Origin: Marinobacter panjinensis
Lineage (GTDB): Bacteria; Pseudomonadota; Gammaproteobacteria; Pseudomonadales; Oleiphilaceae
NCBI RefSeq assembly: GCF_005298175.1
Contig: NZ_SZYH01000001.1
Span: forward strand, 2,108,001-2,172,000
Direction of reading: 5' to 3'
DNA: 64,000 nucleotides
Shown here: positions 1 to 7,455 of the stretch, piece by piece
How the letters are laid out: each line of letters starts with the position of its first letter
How positions within the stretch are numbered: position 1 is the stretch's first letter
Position numbers and translations under genes: made by a program
The notes under the pieces: generated by a model
Databases searched by the model: none
What the model was told of the DNA's origin: nothing
What the model saw: only the letters and a program-made list of their open reading frames with translations

Positions 1-1504
1 GGCTGTCGACACCTTTGCTGCGCCAGGCGGTGACCTTTTCCGAGCCCTTGCCAGCGGCATCAATCAGACGCTCCAGCTCTTTCTGATGGGCGATGATCGC
101 GGCGTAGCCGGCGTCGGGGCCGTATTTCGGGTGCTTGAACTCATAGGCGCTGCGCTCGTAGTGGGTGATGGCGGTCGGGTAATCGCCGCCATCAAAGGCC
201 GCCTCGGCGCGCAGGTACACCATCTCCGGAATGCGCGGATCGTTCGGGAAGGTCTGCTCGTATTCGCCGTAGAATTCCGCCGCCTTGAGGAAGCTGCTGC
301 TCTGCTCGGAGGCCTTGGCCACCTTCGCAGCCGCGACCAGTGCGCCTTCCGCCAGCTCGCGCTTCAGACGCTGGCCGGTGGCGTGGTAATGCCGCGCCAA
401 TTCGTCGATGTAGATCTTGAGGTTGGGGATGACCTTGGCTTTGAGATCCGCCGGCTTTCTCTCCCAGAACTGTGAGCGGATGCCGTAGTTACGCACGTAG
501 CTCTCTTTCTCCGGCAGCACCTGCTGGGAGAACTCGCCGTCGACATAGGCGCGGATCATGTCGGCGTGCATTTCCGGGGCGCGCTCGGATTCCGGGTTCT
601 GCATCACGAAGGCCCGGAAGGACGACGCCGAATCCTCGTAGCGCTCCTTCTCAAGGTAATGCTTGCCCAGGCTGGAATACAGAATCCAGGTGTACTTGGC
701 GCTTTGCGGCCGGTTGGCAAACATGCTGTCGATTTTCGAGGCGCCGCCGGCGTAGGCCAGGCCGACACTCATGATGCGCAAAGTGTCATCCACCAGGGAG
801 CGGTTGACGTTATCCAGCTTCTCGACCTTGCCGTCTTCCGGTACCAGCCGGTCCAGAACCTGGGAGAAGGCCATCAGGCTGTTGTCATAATCCGACAGCT
901 TGTACTGGGACCAGCCCAACAGGTAATAGGAGTTGTTCAGGAAGGCCGAATCCCCGCCCAGGGCGATTACCGCCTTGTACGCCTGTTCCGCCTGCTCGTA
1001 CTCCTCATGCCGGAAATGGATATCGCCCTTGCGGAAATAGACCTCGGCGAGTCGCCCGGAGTGCGGATGGTCCTGGATAAACTGCTTCAGTACGGTTCGC
1101 GCGGCCTGGTCCCGACCATCCAGGTCGTAGGCCTTGGCGAGCTGATACATGGCCTCGGCATTGTCGTCGGAATCCGGGTATTTCTTCAGCAGCGCCTGAT
1201 AGGCCGCGATGGCATCGGGGAAATAACCGGTGTCGCCGGGCAGCGCACCGCGCAGCTGGTTGTAGTCACCTTCCAGCATGTAAACGCTGGCAATGCGGCG
1301 CTCAATCTGTTCCTTGAGCTTGCGGTCCTCGATGGTTTTCAGCAGCTCGCGGTATTCCCGGCGAACGTCCTCGTGCATCACCCGCGGCAGGGGAATGTCC
1401 GCCAGCGGCTGATGATTGTCCTGAATCCGGCCGATGGTGAGGCCACCATCAAAGTTGGCGCAGCCACCGATAACCAGGGTCAGCAGCAGAATCCTAGATC
1501 GCAT
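1..1504 (-). CDS. TPR-repeat outer-membrane lipoprotein, C-terminus cut by window edge
   Basis: An open reading frame runs from an ATG at 1504 to the left window edge without a stop, so the C-terminus is missing. The N-terminus is a lipoprotein signal (LLLTLVIGGC, lipidated Cys15). The rest is helical, with repeated TPR-like units (for example around 'DAIAAYQALLKKYPDSDNAEAMYQLAKAY' split over residues 85-115, and 'AEVYFRKGDIHFRHEEYEQA'). The start overlaps the stop of the upstream TPR gene by 11 nt, so the two are translationally coupled. By context it is part of an envelope complex with the two genes upstream and the divergent outer-membrane barrels. The function is unknown. TPR lipoproteins beside TIGR04565-type barrels recall Agl/Glt-like machines, but that is inference. 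Confidence 0.8.
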   Translation of the reverse strand, partial: MRSRILLLTLVIGGCANFDGGLTIGRIQDNHQPLADIPLPRVMHEDVRREYRELLKTIEDRKLKEQIERRIASVYMLEGDYNQLRGALPGDTGYFPDAIAAYQALLKKYPDSDDNAEAMYQLAKAYDLDGRDQAARTVLKQFIQDHPHSGRLAEVYFRKGDIHFRHEEYEQAEQAYKAVIALGGDSAFLNNSYYLLGWSQYKLSDYDNSLMAFSQVLDRLVPEDGKVEKLDNVNRSLVDDTLRIMSVGLAYAGGASKIDSMFANRPQSAKYTWILYSSLGKHYLEKERYEDSASSFRAFVMQNPESERAPEMHADMIRAYVDGEFSQQVLPEKESYVRNYGIRSQFWERKPADLKAKVIPNLKIYIDELARHYHATGQRLKRELAEGALVAAAKVAKASEQSSSFLKAAEFYGEYEQTFPNDPRIPEMVYLRAEAAFDGGDYPTAITHYERSAYEFKHPKYGPDAGYAAIIAHQKELERLIDAAGKGSEKVTAWRSKGVDS

Positions 1505-3266
1505 GATCGCCTCCTTCCGCCTGCTCAGCGGGGGCGGCCGCGGACTCTGGTGCTGGCTGGCCGTCGTCTTCATTGACCTCGAGCTGCTGCAGTGAACGGT
1601 CCAGGATCCGGACCTTCGCCAATTGCGCTTCCACCTGATACTGCTCCAGGCGCTGCTGGTGAATATCCAGTTCGGTGGCCACCAGGGAACGCATGACGTC
1701 TTCCAGGCGGCTGATCAGGCCTTCGGTGCGCACCATCTGGTCATCCACCTGGGCCATCATTCCCACCACGGCCTCGCCAAACCGATCACCCCCGGAGTTC
1801 CCGTGGGCCCCGGTGAGCGCCTTCAGCATGTGTTCACCCCGGGTGATGTCGAAGGCCAGATCCTCAAGCTGCCAGCGCAAACGCTCCTGTGCATCCGGCT
1901 CAAGGCTGTCTATGCGGTTCGCTAGCGCCTGATACTGATGACGGCTCTCGGCCAGCTGCTGTGCCAGCCGGGACAGGCCCTGACGATGGCCGGCACCGTC
2001 GAGGCTTCCGGCGCGGGCGGCGAGAATGACGCCAAAGTCGTCGCGCCTGGCCTGCCAGTTTTCAAGGTTATTGTGAATGGCGTACAGGTCTCTCAGGTCC
2101 TTGAGCACGGACTGAAAGCTGTGATCCGACATCAACTCGACCAGGAACGGCGAGAGATGATTGACCGAAACCGACGGCGCCGCGCCGAACCAGTCGCTGC
2201 CACCCAGAACCTGATCCAGGTTCTGGACAAACAGCTCCATCATGTCCGCCTGGTTCAGCGATTCTCTGGCCGCCTGGAGCCAGCCGAGGGCATCGCGGAA
2301 CTTGTGGTCGGCGTCGATAAACCCCTGAGCGGCACGACCATTCAGACCCATCTGTTCATACACATGAGGCTGCAGCAGGATCGCCTCCTGCACCTCCGGC
2401 AACGCAATGGACCGCCCGGTAAGCGCGTCAAGGGGGCCGAGGGCATCGCGGAAGGCGCCCTTGTTGATAGCCATCCAGCTAGCGCCCAGCAAGCCGCGGT
2501 TTGAATAGGCCCCGGTGCTGCTGATCCGGGAAAGCTGCAGGCCCGCATTGGCCTGATCGTCACCGCGGGCGTAGAGGAAGGACAGCGCCATTCGTGCCCG
2601 GTCGGCCAGGCGCTGAAGCTCCTCGCTGCCGTCATCCAGGTCGATGACCTTTTCCAGCGCCGCGATGGCGCGACCAGTATTTTCCTGGCCATCCAGGGCG
2701 ATGGCCAGGTTGAAATAGAAGTACGGGGCAAACGCGCTGTCGTTGTCGATACTTTCGGCAACCATTTCGCCGGCGGCAAAGTAGCCCAGCTTGACGTTGA
2801 CCAGCGCCGCCAGATAGCGGTATTCGGAATCCACCGCGCCCGGCAACGGCCCCTGGATGTTCCCGAGGTTCCGCGCCGCCACCTCGGCGTCGCCCCTCAG
2901 GTACTGCATTTTGCTGAGATAAAACCAGGCCCGGTTGCGCACTTCCTCGCTCAGGTTGCCCTCGGCAACGCGGCTGAATATTGCCTCGGCCTGGGTGTCC
3001 AGTCCGTAGGACAGACTGATGCCGGCTTTCAGCAGTTCCGGATAGGTGCCGTGGTTCTGGACGCCGCCATGCTCCTCGGCCCAGGCGTACTCCACCAGCG
3101 CTTCAAAGTAATTCTGCTGATAAAACTCGAACAGGATCGCGCCGTACTTGAGATCATGCACCTCGGTCACCGATGGCGCGGCGCCGACCGGCAACCACAG
3201 GGCGCCAAGGGCAAGGCCGGCGAGGGCGTTTCTGAAGCGTTGACGGGCGGTGCGTGCAGTCATCAT
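1494..3266 (-). CDS. Exported TPR-domain protein
   Basis: About 590 aa. An N-terminal Sec signal (hydrophobic ALAGLALGALWLPVGAAP) is followed by a long helical, TPR-like region and a C-terminal coiled coil ending in an acidic, Ala/Glu-rich tail. An in-frame GTG at 3275 overlaps the upstream stop; I prefer the ATG at 3266 (MMTARTARQ) because it places the basic n-region directly before the hydrophobic core. It is sandwiched with overlaps between the coiled-coil protein at 3269-3949 and the TPR lipoprotein at 1504, so all three form one operon. TPR proteins usually scaffold protein complexes, and the signal peptide places this one in the periplasm. No enzyme motif is visible and I cannot give a specific function. 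Confidence 0.78.
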   Translation of the reverse strand: MMTARTARQRFRNALAGLALGALWLPVGAAPSVTEVHDLKYGAILFEFYQQNYFEALVEYAWAEEHGGVQNHGTYPELLKAGISLSYGLDTQAEAIFSRVAEGNLSEEVRNRAWFYLSKMQYLRGDAEVAARNLGNIQGPLPGAVDSEYRYLAALVNVKLGYFAAGEMVAESIDNDSAFAPYFYFNLAIALDGQENTGRAIAALEKVIDLDDGSEELQRLADRARMALSFLYARGDDQANAGLQLSRISSTGAYSNRGLLGASWMAINKGAFRDALGPLDALTGRSIALPEVQEAILLQPHVYEQMGLNGRAAQGFIDADHKFRDALGWLQAARESLNQADMMELFVQNLDQVLGGSDWFGAAPSVSVNHLSPFLVELMSDHSFQSVLKDLRDLYAIHNNLENWQARRDDFGVILAARAGSLDGAGHRQGLSRLAQQLAESRHQYQALANRIDSLEPDAQERLRWQLEDLAFDITRGEHMLKALTGAHGNSGGDRFGEAVVGMMAQVDDQMVRTEGLISRLEDVMRSLVATELDIHQQRLEQYQVEAQLAKVRILDRSLQQLEVNEDDGQPAPESAAAPAEQAEGGDHAI

Positions 3267-3268
3267 GG

Positions 3269-3949
3269 CTACCACTCCCGCACGGTAAATTCGGGCTGCT
3301 GCCGCGCCTCGGAATCGGCAATGCTCAGTTCGACATACTTGGGCCCCTGCGCTTTGGTGAAACGCAGGCTGCTACCGCGTTTGTATTCGCGGCCATTGGG
3401 GCCCTGCCCGATAAAGAACGCCGAGAGGTTGTGTTCACCGGCACTGACGTTACCCAGATGCAGGCGATGCATGCCGCCCTTGGCCAGTGCCATGCGTTCT
3501 TCTTCGCTGTACAGGTAGGAGGCAATGGTTTCGTTATCCAGCCGCAACTCGACCCCTTCCAGACGGAAGAATTCGCCCACGTTCAGCGACAGGAACACCT
3601 GGAATCGAGTGTTGGCGGGAAACAACAGATCTTCCTCAAGCACCCGCAGATCCTTGTTCAGCACGACCACCGACTGCTTCAGGTTCTGGATATCGCGGGA
3701 TAGCTCATTGACGGCGCGCTGCGCCCGCTCCCGGCTCTGGCGTACCGACATCGGGGTTTCGATGATCTGGTCCAGCGCTGCTGCCGGTGCAGCCGACTCA
3801 GCACGGCTGTTGCCCTCGGCCGCGGCTTCGCTGGCGACCGCGTCACTGCCACAGACCGCCAGGCCCAGTGCCAAAAGCACGGCCCATGCCCAGCCGGTGT
3901 TGGTAATTGCTGGCCTGCCAACAGACCCGGGTTTTTGAAAAGTCACCAT
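3269..3949 (-). CDS. Exported coiled-coil / beta-domain protein of unknown function
   Basis: 226 aa. It has a hydrophobic export segment at about residues 20-40 (AWAVLLALGLAVCGSDAVAS), a low-complexity Ala/Glu linker, a coiled coil at about 68-105 (RERAQRAVNELSRDIQNLK) and a predicted beta-rich C-terminal half. It is the first gene of a minus-strand operon with the two TPR genes, and its stop overlaps the next start region. No catalytic motif is seen. Context suggests a periplasmic partner of the TPR proteins. I do not recognise the family with certainty. The start at 3949 is the only ATG giving the complete signal peptide. Confidence 0.7.
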   Translation of the reverse strand: MVTFQKPGSVGRPAITNTGWAWAVLLALGLAVCGSDAVASEAAAEGNSRAESAAPAAALDQIIETPMSVRQSRERAQRAVNELSRDIQNLKQSVVVLNKDLRVLEEDLLFPANTRFQVFLSLNVGEFFRLEGVELRLDNETIASYLYSEEERMALAKGGMHRLHLGNVSAGEHNLSAFFIGQGPNGREYKRGSSLRFTKAQGPKYVELSIADSEARQQPEFTVREW

Positions 3950-4334
3950 CCTGCTCCTGTGCCAGATCGCTGGTTGGGCGCTGACGTATCATCGTGAACA
4001 ATCAGGGGACTGACTTTTGAGGTTGAGGTGAACCGACTCTGTCCGGGAAGCTCTTTTTGGTGGCTCTTGGTTAACCGGACGGTCCGTTTCTTTGGATCTG
4101 CGTCATTCGTCAAATTCTGTTAAATACGCTAGCACAGGTTTTCCGTGCGAAACGTAATTATTTTCCTTTCGATTACGTTTATGTGAATCCCTTCTCGAAA
4201 CGACGCACGGACTATTGCTGAACGCCGGAACGCTCGTCAGAGTTCCAACTCAGGTTAATTTTTTTACTGTTAAAACAGTTATTTACATTAGTTCACATGA
4301 TTTAACAAATCCGCTAAGCATCGGCATCGAACTT
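3950..4334. promoter_or_regulatory. Divergent promoter region with two inverted repeats
   Basis: This 385-nt gap between divergent operons is AT-rich compared with its surroundings and holds no convincing gene. Two inverted repeats are visible: AAACGTAAT (4150-4158) with ATTACGTTT (4172-4180), and ACTGTT-AA-AACAGT (4266-4279), which lies about 55 nt before the barrel gene start. Either could be an operator. No regulator is encoded next to it, so this is a suggestion only. Confidence 0.4.
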
Positions 4335-5138
4335 ATGAACGCGATCACAGACACCATCACCAACATGCTGTTTCCGTGCCCCGGAAATCTCTACCGGAAG
4401 ATTCTCCTGTCACTACTGATGCTGACCCTACCGATCGCAGACGCCGGCGCGCAGACAGCCTTCACCGAAGACAGCACCGTTCTTGAAGTGGTGGATCCGT
4501 TTATTGAACTGCACACGGCACCCGGTCGGGGCTACCCGGTGTTCCACGTCATCGAGAAAGGGGAGAAAGTCGAGCTGCTGAAGCGCAAGACCAATTGGTA
4601 CAAGGTGCGCTCTGCATCCGGCGAAGAGGGGTGGACCAAAGCCGCACAGCTGGGCCGCACCCTGCTGCCCACCGGGATTCCGGCAGACCTTCCAGAGGTC
4701 AGCCACGGCGAATACCTGGCTTCCAGCTGGAGGGTCGGTTTTACCACCGGCCGTTTTGAGCAGTCCACCAGCTTTAGTCTTGCGCTTGGTTATCGCCCGC
4801 TCACCTGGTTGGGCGCGGAACTGGAAGCGGGCAAGATCTACAACCAGTCAGTGACCAGTGACTACTACAGTGCCAACCTGATTTTCGAGCCCTTCCATCG
4901 CTGGGACCTCACACCCTATGCCCTGGCCGGGGTTTCCCGCTTTTCATTCGATGCCCGTCAAAAAGTTTTGTTGAGCGACCTCGGTGAAGCCGACGCAGTG
5001 AATTTCGGGGGCGGCCTCAGCTATTACATCGGTCGCAACTTTCTCGTTCGTGCCGAGTACCGCGTGTACTCGGTTTCCTCCAATTCCGACAGCACAGGTT
5101 TAAGTGAATGGAAAATCGGTCTGAACACCTTCTTCTGA
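4335..5138 (+). CDS. SH3-domain outer-membrane beta-barrel protein
   Basis: About 267 aa from the ATG at 4335; the longer frame back to 4215 adds an AT-rich, non-signal-like extension that I reject, and an ATG at 4365 is also possible. A signal peptide (ILLSLLMLTLPIADAGAQ) is followed by an SH3b-like domain at about residues 45-110 (LHTAPGRGYPVF...GEEGWTKAAQL) and then an OmpA-like antiparallel barrel with alternating hydrophobic strands, ending in aromatic LNTFF, a typical C-terminal BAM signal. It overlaps the next barrel gene by 31 nt. It probably anchors an envelope complex to peptidoglycan or the outer membrane together with the divergent TPR proteins; that role is inferred. Confidence 0.75.
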   Translation: MNAITDTITNMLFPCPGNLYRKILLSLLMLTLPIADAGAQTAFTEDSTVLEVVDPFIELHTAPGRGYPVFHVIEKGEKVELLKRKTNWYKVRSASGEEGWTKAAQLGRTLLPTGIPADLPEVSHGEYLASSWRVGFTTGRFEQSTSFSLALGYRPLTWLGAELEAGKIYNQSVTSDYYSANLIFEPFHRWDLTPYALAGVSRFSFDARQKVLLSDLGEADAVNFGGGLSYYIGRNFLVRAEYRVYSVSSNSDSTGLSEWKIGLNTFF

Positions 5139-5809
5139 CGTCAGGCTTCTCTGACTACGGGACCGGCAAGGCACTGCTACTGGCGTGCTCGCTGGCTATT
5201 CCACAATGGGCGATGGCGCAGGACAGCGGAGACAGCGACAAACCGGCACCGGTCCAGGTCATTGCGCCCGAGGTGAAACCCCGCAGTATCCAGGAGGCGG
5301 ACATCGACGCGGAGTTCTTCGAGGTGGGCGTATTTGCCGGCATCATGAGCATCGACAACTTCAGCAGTGAACCCCTGCTGGGCGTCAGCGCCGCCTTCCA
5401 TGCCACCGAGGACTTTTTTCTGCAGTTCAATTACGGGTTCACCGAGGCAGGACTGACGTCGTTCGAGGAGCTCAGTGGTAATAACGTCAGACTACTGAAC
5501 GATTCCGACCGGGACTTCAGCTACTACGACTTCCTGGTGGGCTACAACATCTTTCCGGGGGAAGTCTTCTTCAGCGACTCGCTGACCTTCAACTCAGCCT
5601 TTTATCTGGTGGGCGGCGTCGGGAACACCGAATTCGGGGGCGAGAGCAATTTTACGACGACCCTGGGCACCGGCTTCCGGGTGGTCTTGCTGGACTGGCT
5701 AACGGTGCACGTGGATTTCCGCGACCACATGTTCACCAGTGACCTGATTCGTGAGTCCCAACTGACCCACAACATTGAATTGTCCTCCGGGTTTACGCTG
5801 TTCTTCTGA
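5108..5809 (+). CDS. Outer-membrane beta-barrel domain protein (OMP_myx-type)
   Basis: 233 aa. A signal-like segment (ALLLACSLAIPQWAMAQ, cleavage after AMA) is followed by a Pro/Gln linker, the motif 'DIDAEFFEVGVFAGIMSIDNF' (split at residues 66-86) and then about eight amphipathic strands ending in GFTLFF. The E-x-G-x-F-x-G start followed by a barrel matches my memory of the family seen in tandem in myxobacteria and marine gammaproteobacteria. It begins inside the 3' end of the SH3-barrel gene, so the pair is coupled. The residues before the hydrophobic stretch are unusually long for a signal peptide; an alternative start further in cannot be excluded. Confidence 0.72.
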   Translation: MENRSEHLLLTSGFSDYGTGKALLLACSLAIPQWAMAQDSGDSDKPAPVQVIAPEVKPRSIQEADIDAEFFEVGVFAGIMSIDNFSSEPLLGVSAAFHATEDFFLQFNYGFTEAGLTSFEELSGNNVRLLNDSDRDFSYYDFLVGYNIFPGEVFFSDSLTFNSAFYLVGGVGNTEFGGESNFTTTLGTGFRVVLLDWLTVHVDFRDHMFTSDLIRESQLTHNIELSSGFTLFF

Positions 5810-5823
5810 ACGCGTAAACCCGG
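5787..5823. terminator. Inverted repeat at the 3' end of the barrel gene
   Basis: A 12-bp perfect inverted repeat (CCGGGTTTACGC / GCGTAAACCCGG) with a 13-nt loop spans the barrel-gene stop codon, in the convergent gap before the tetraheme cytochrome gene. It lacks a T-tract on either strand, so it is a weak terminator candidate or an mRNA-end stabiliser. Confidence 0.4.
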
Positions 5824-5868
5824 GCCAAGCAGTAGCAGGAACACACTACCGAAAAGGTGTATGGACAC

Positions 5869-6480
5869 CTACTCTGCTGTTACTTCAGGAAGCTTATGGA
5901 CTATGCCCTGGTGGCAGTCGATGCAGGTTTTATCGGTAGCCTCGCGATATTCGCTGGAGTGCCTGCGCTTGGCATAACGGTCCTGCATACTCAGTGCCAT
6001 GGCGTCGTAGCTATGGCAGCTGCGGCAGGTGGCCGAGTTGCTTGCCCGCATTTTTGCCCATACCGACTCCGCCATTTCCCTGCGGTGGGCCTCGAACTTT
6101 TCAGGCGAGTCAATCTTCCCGGTAATCCATGAGGGGATTTCATTAAACGTCGCTTCTGTCTTGCGAACGACCTTGCCCCACCAGTCCTTTGGCACGTGAC
6201 AGTCTGAGCATACCGCCCGAACACCACTCTGATTGGAAAAATGGGCGCTTTGCTCATATTCCGGATAAACAAACGCGCCCATTTCGTGGCATGAAGTACA
6301 GAATTCCAGAGTGTTTGTTTCCTCCATGGCGTAATTGACGCTGCCGAGCGAAATGGCGCCTGTAACCAGCATTACAAAGCCACCCGCAGGAATCCACAGC
6401 AGGTATTTTGTTTTCGGCGACTGCCAAAAACGTTGCCACCAGCCCTTCTGTTCCGGATCCGAATTTTTTCCCGCTGCCAT
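5869..6480 (-). CDS. NapC/NirT/CymA-type tetraheme quinol dehydrogenase
   Basis: 203 aa. One N-terminal membrane anchor lies at about residues 25-48, followed by a periplasmic domain with four CXXCH heme sites (CTSCH, CSDCH, CRSCH, CIDCH). This length, single helix and four hemes are typical of the NapC/NirT family, which oxidises membrane quinol and passes electrons to periplasmic cytochromes. An AAGGAG Shine-Dalgarno site precedes the ATG at 6480. It follows the diheme cytochrome gene by 59 nt on the same strand and faces the mtr-type genes, so the likely role is the CymA-like entry point of the extracellular electron route. A role with a different periplasmic reductase is possible. Confidence 0.9.
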   Translation of the reverse strand: MAAGKNSDPEQKGWWQRFWQSPKTKYLLWIPAGGFVMLVTGAISLGSVNYAMEETNTLEFCTSCHEMGAFVYPEYEQSAHFSNQSGVRAVCSDCHVPKDWWGKVVRKTEATFNEIPSWITGKIDSPEKFEAHRREMAESVWAKMRASNSATCRSCHSYDAMALSMQDRYAKRRHSSEYREATDKTCIDCHQGIVHKLPEVTAE

Positions 6481-6539
6481 GGCCCCGCTCCTTCATAATG
6501 GTAGGCTGTCGACGTGACCCGGCATGGATCACCGTCGGC

Positions 6540-7157
6540 CTATTTCTTACCTTCTCTGGCGTAGTGCTCAGCCAAGGCCTGGATATCTTTTTCGCTTAGG
6601 GCTTCCATTGCAGGCTGCATTTTCTCTGGCTGCCAGCGATCACCGTTCTTGTAATCCTGCATGGTGCGGACCAGGTAGGCCTTCCACTGACCGGCCAGGA
6701 TACCCGCATCATCCAGCGCCAGGCTGCCGCTGTCGGAATGGCATTTTTCGCAACGTTGTTCGTGGATCTGTGCACCCATGCCAGCAAGCTCTTCATCAAC
6801 TTTCTGGTCGGCACTCTTGAAGGGTTGTTCGGCAAAGTAAGCGGCAAGTTCGGTAATCTCCTTCTCACTTAGCGCTTTCGCCAGGTCGCAGTGATCCTCG
6901 GCAATACCGTCATGCTCCTCCTCGCCGAACTCTTCCTTTGCACAGGGGCGGGCTCCCTCTTTGAATATAAGCATCTGATTTTCCAAAAAGAAGGCGGAAG
7001 CGCCCGCGATGATGGGAATGTCTTCGTCTTCGCTGATACCGTCTTTGTTATGACAGCTTGCGCAGTCTTCGGCTGCTGGCGGGGCCTTGGCAAAAACACC
7101 AGCACTCATTGCGAGAGCGGCCAGGGCCGCAAGGATAAGAGAAGTAATAGAACGCAT
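6540..7157 (-). CDS. Periplasmic diheme c4-like cytochrome
   Basis: 205 aa. A Sec signal (residues 1-23, ending GVFA) is followed by two cytochrome c domains with CASCH (Cys32) and CEKCH (Cys136), and Met residues suitable as distal ligands (for example M-QPAM near the C-terminus). Two tandem class I domains are the c4 architecture. The start at 7157 has an AAGGAG site. It is first in an operon with the tetraheme quinol dehydrogenase and divergent from the decaheme genes, so it probably shuttles electrons between the inner-membrane donor and the MtrA-like protein. Cytochrome c4 proteins also serve terminal oxidases, but context favours the former. Confidence 0.87.
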   Translation of the reverse strand: MRSITSLILAALAALAMSAGVFAKAPPAAEDCASCHNKDGISEDEDIPIIAGASAFFLENQMLIFKEGARPCAKEEFGEEEHDGIAEDHCDLAKALSEKEITELAAYFAEQPFKSADQKVDEELAGMGAQIHEQRCEKCHSDSGSLALDDAGILAGQWKAYLVRTMQDYKNGDRWQPEKMQPAMEALSEKDIQALAEHYAREGKK

Positions 7158-7301
7158 GGCGACGAACTCCTTTGGGTGGATTCTTCCTGACTGCGTGCCT
7201 GAAACCGACTACACCGGATTGGTGAACGGATCATCCTTACCTTCGCGTGCTTGCCCGCCCCGACTAATACAATTACTAGCATCTTAAGTATTGGAGCGCC
7301 T

Positions 7302-7315
7302 TTGACTCAGGTCAA
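7302..7315. promoter_or_regulatory. FNR/ANR-like binding site
   Basis: TTGAC-TCAG-GTCAA is a near-perfect FNR/ANR-type dyad (consensus TTGAT-N4-ATCAA, with the fifth position changed symmetrically). It sits about 140 nt from each divergent cytochrome start (7157 on minus, 7456 on plus). It suggests oxygen-limited control of the whole electron-transfer locus. A DNR- or CRP-family protein could also bind it. Confidence 0.6.
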
Positions 7316-7455
7316 ATAATAGCCAGATCTCCAGAGGGTACAGTGCAGTTGCCCAGGCGATGAACTATTTTTAATCTTGCGGACCCGATGAAAGATCAGG
7401 GAACCCTGTGGCCACCACGAGGCCCGGTGGCATTTCAGACAAGGAGGCAATGAGC

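Noticed and set aside
566-1576. Plus-strand frame of 336 codons
   Set aside because: Antisense of the TPR lipoprotein, which has a lipobox and TPR repeats.
4215-4334. N-terminal extension of the SH3-barrel protein
   Set aside because: AT-rich and not signal-like; the signal peptide follows ATG 4335.
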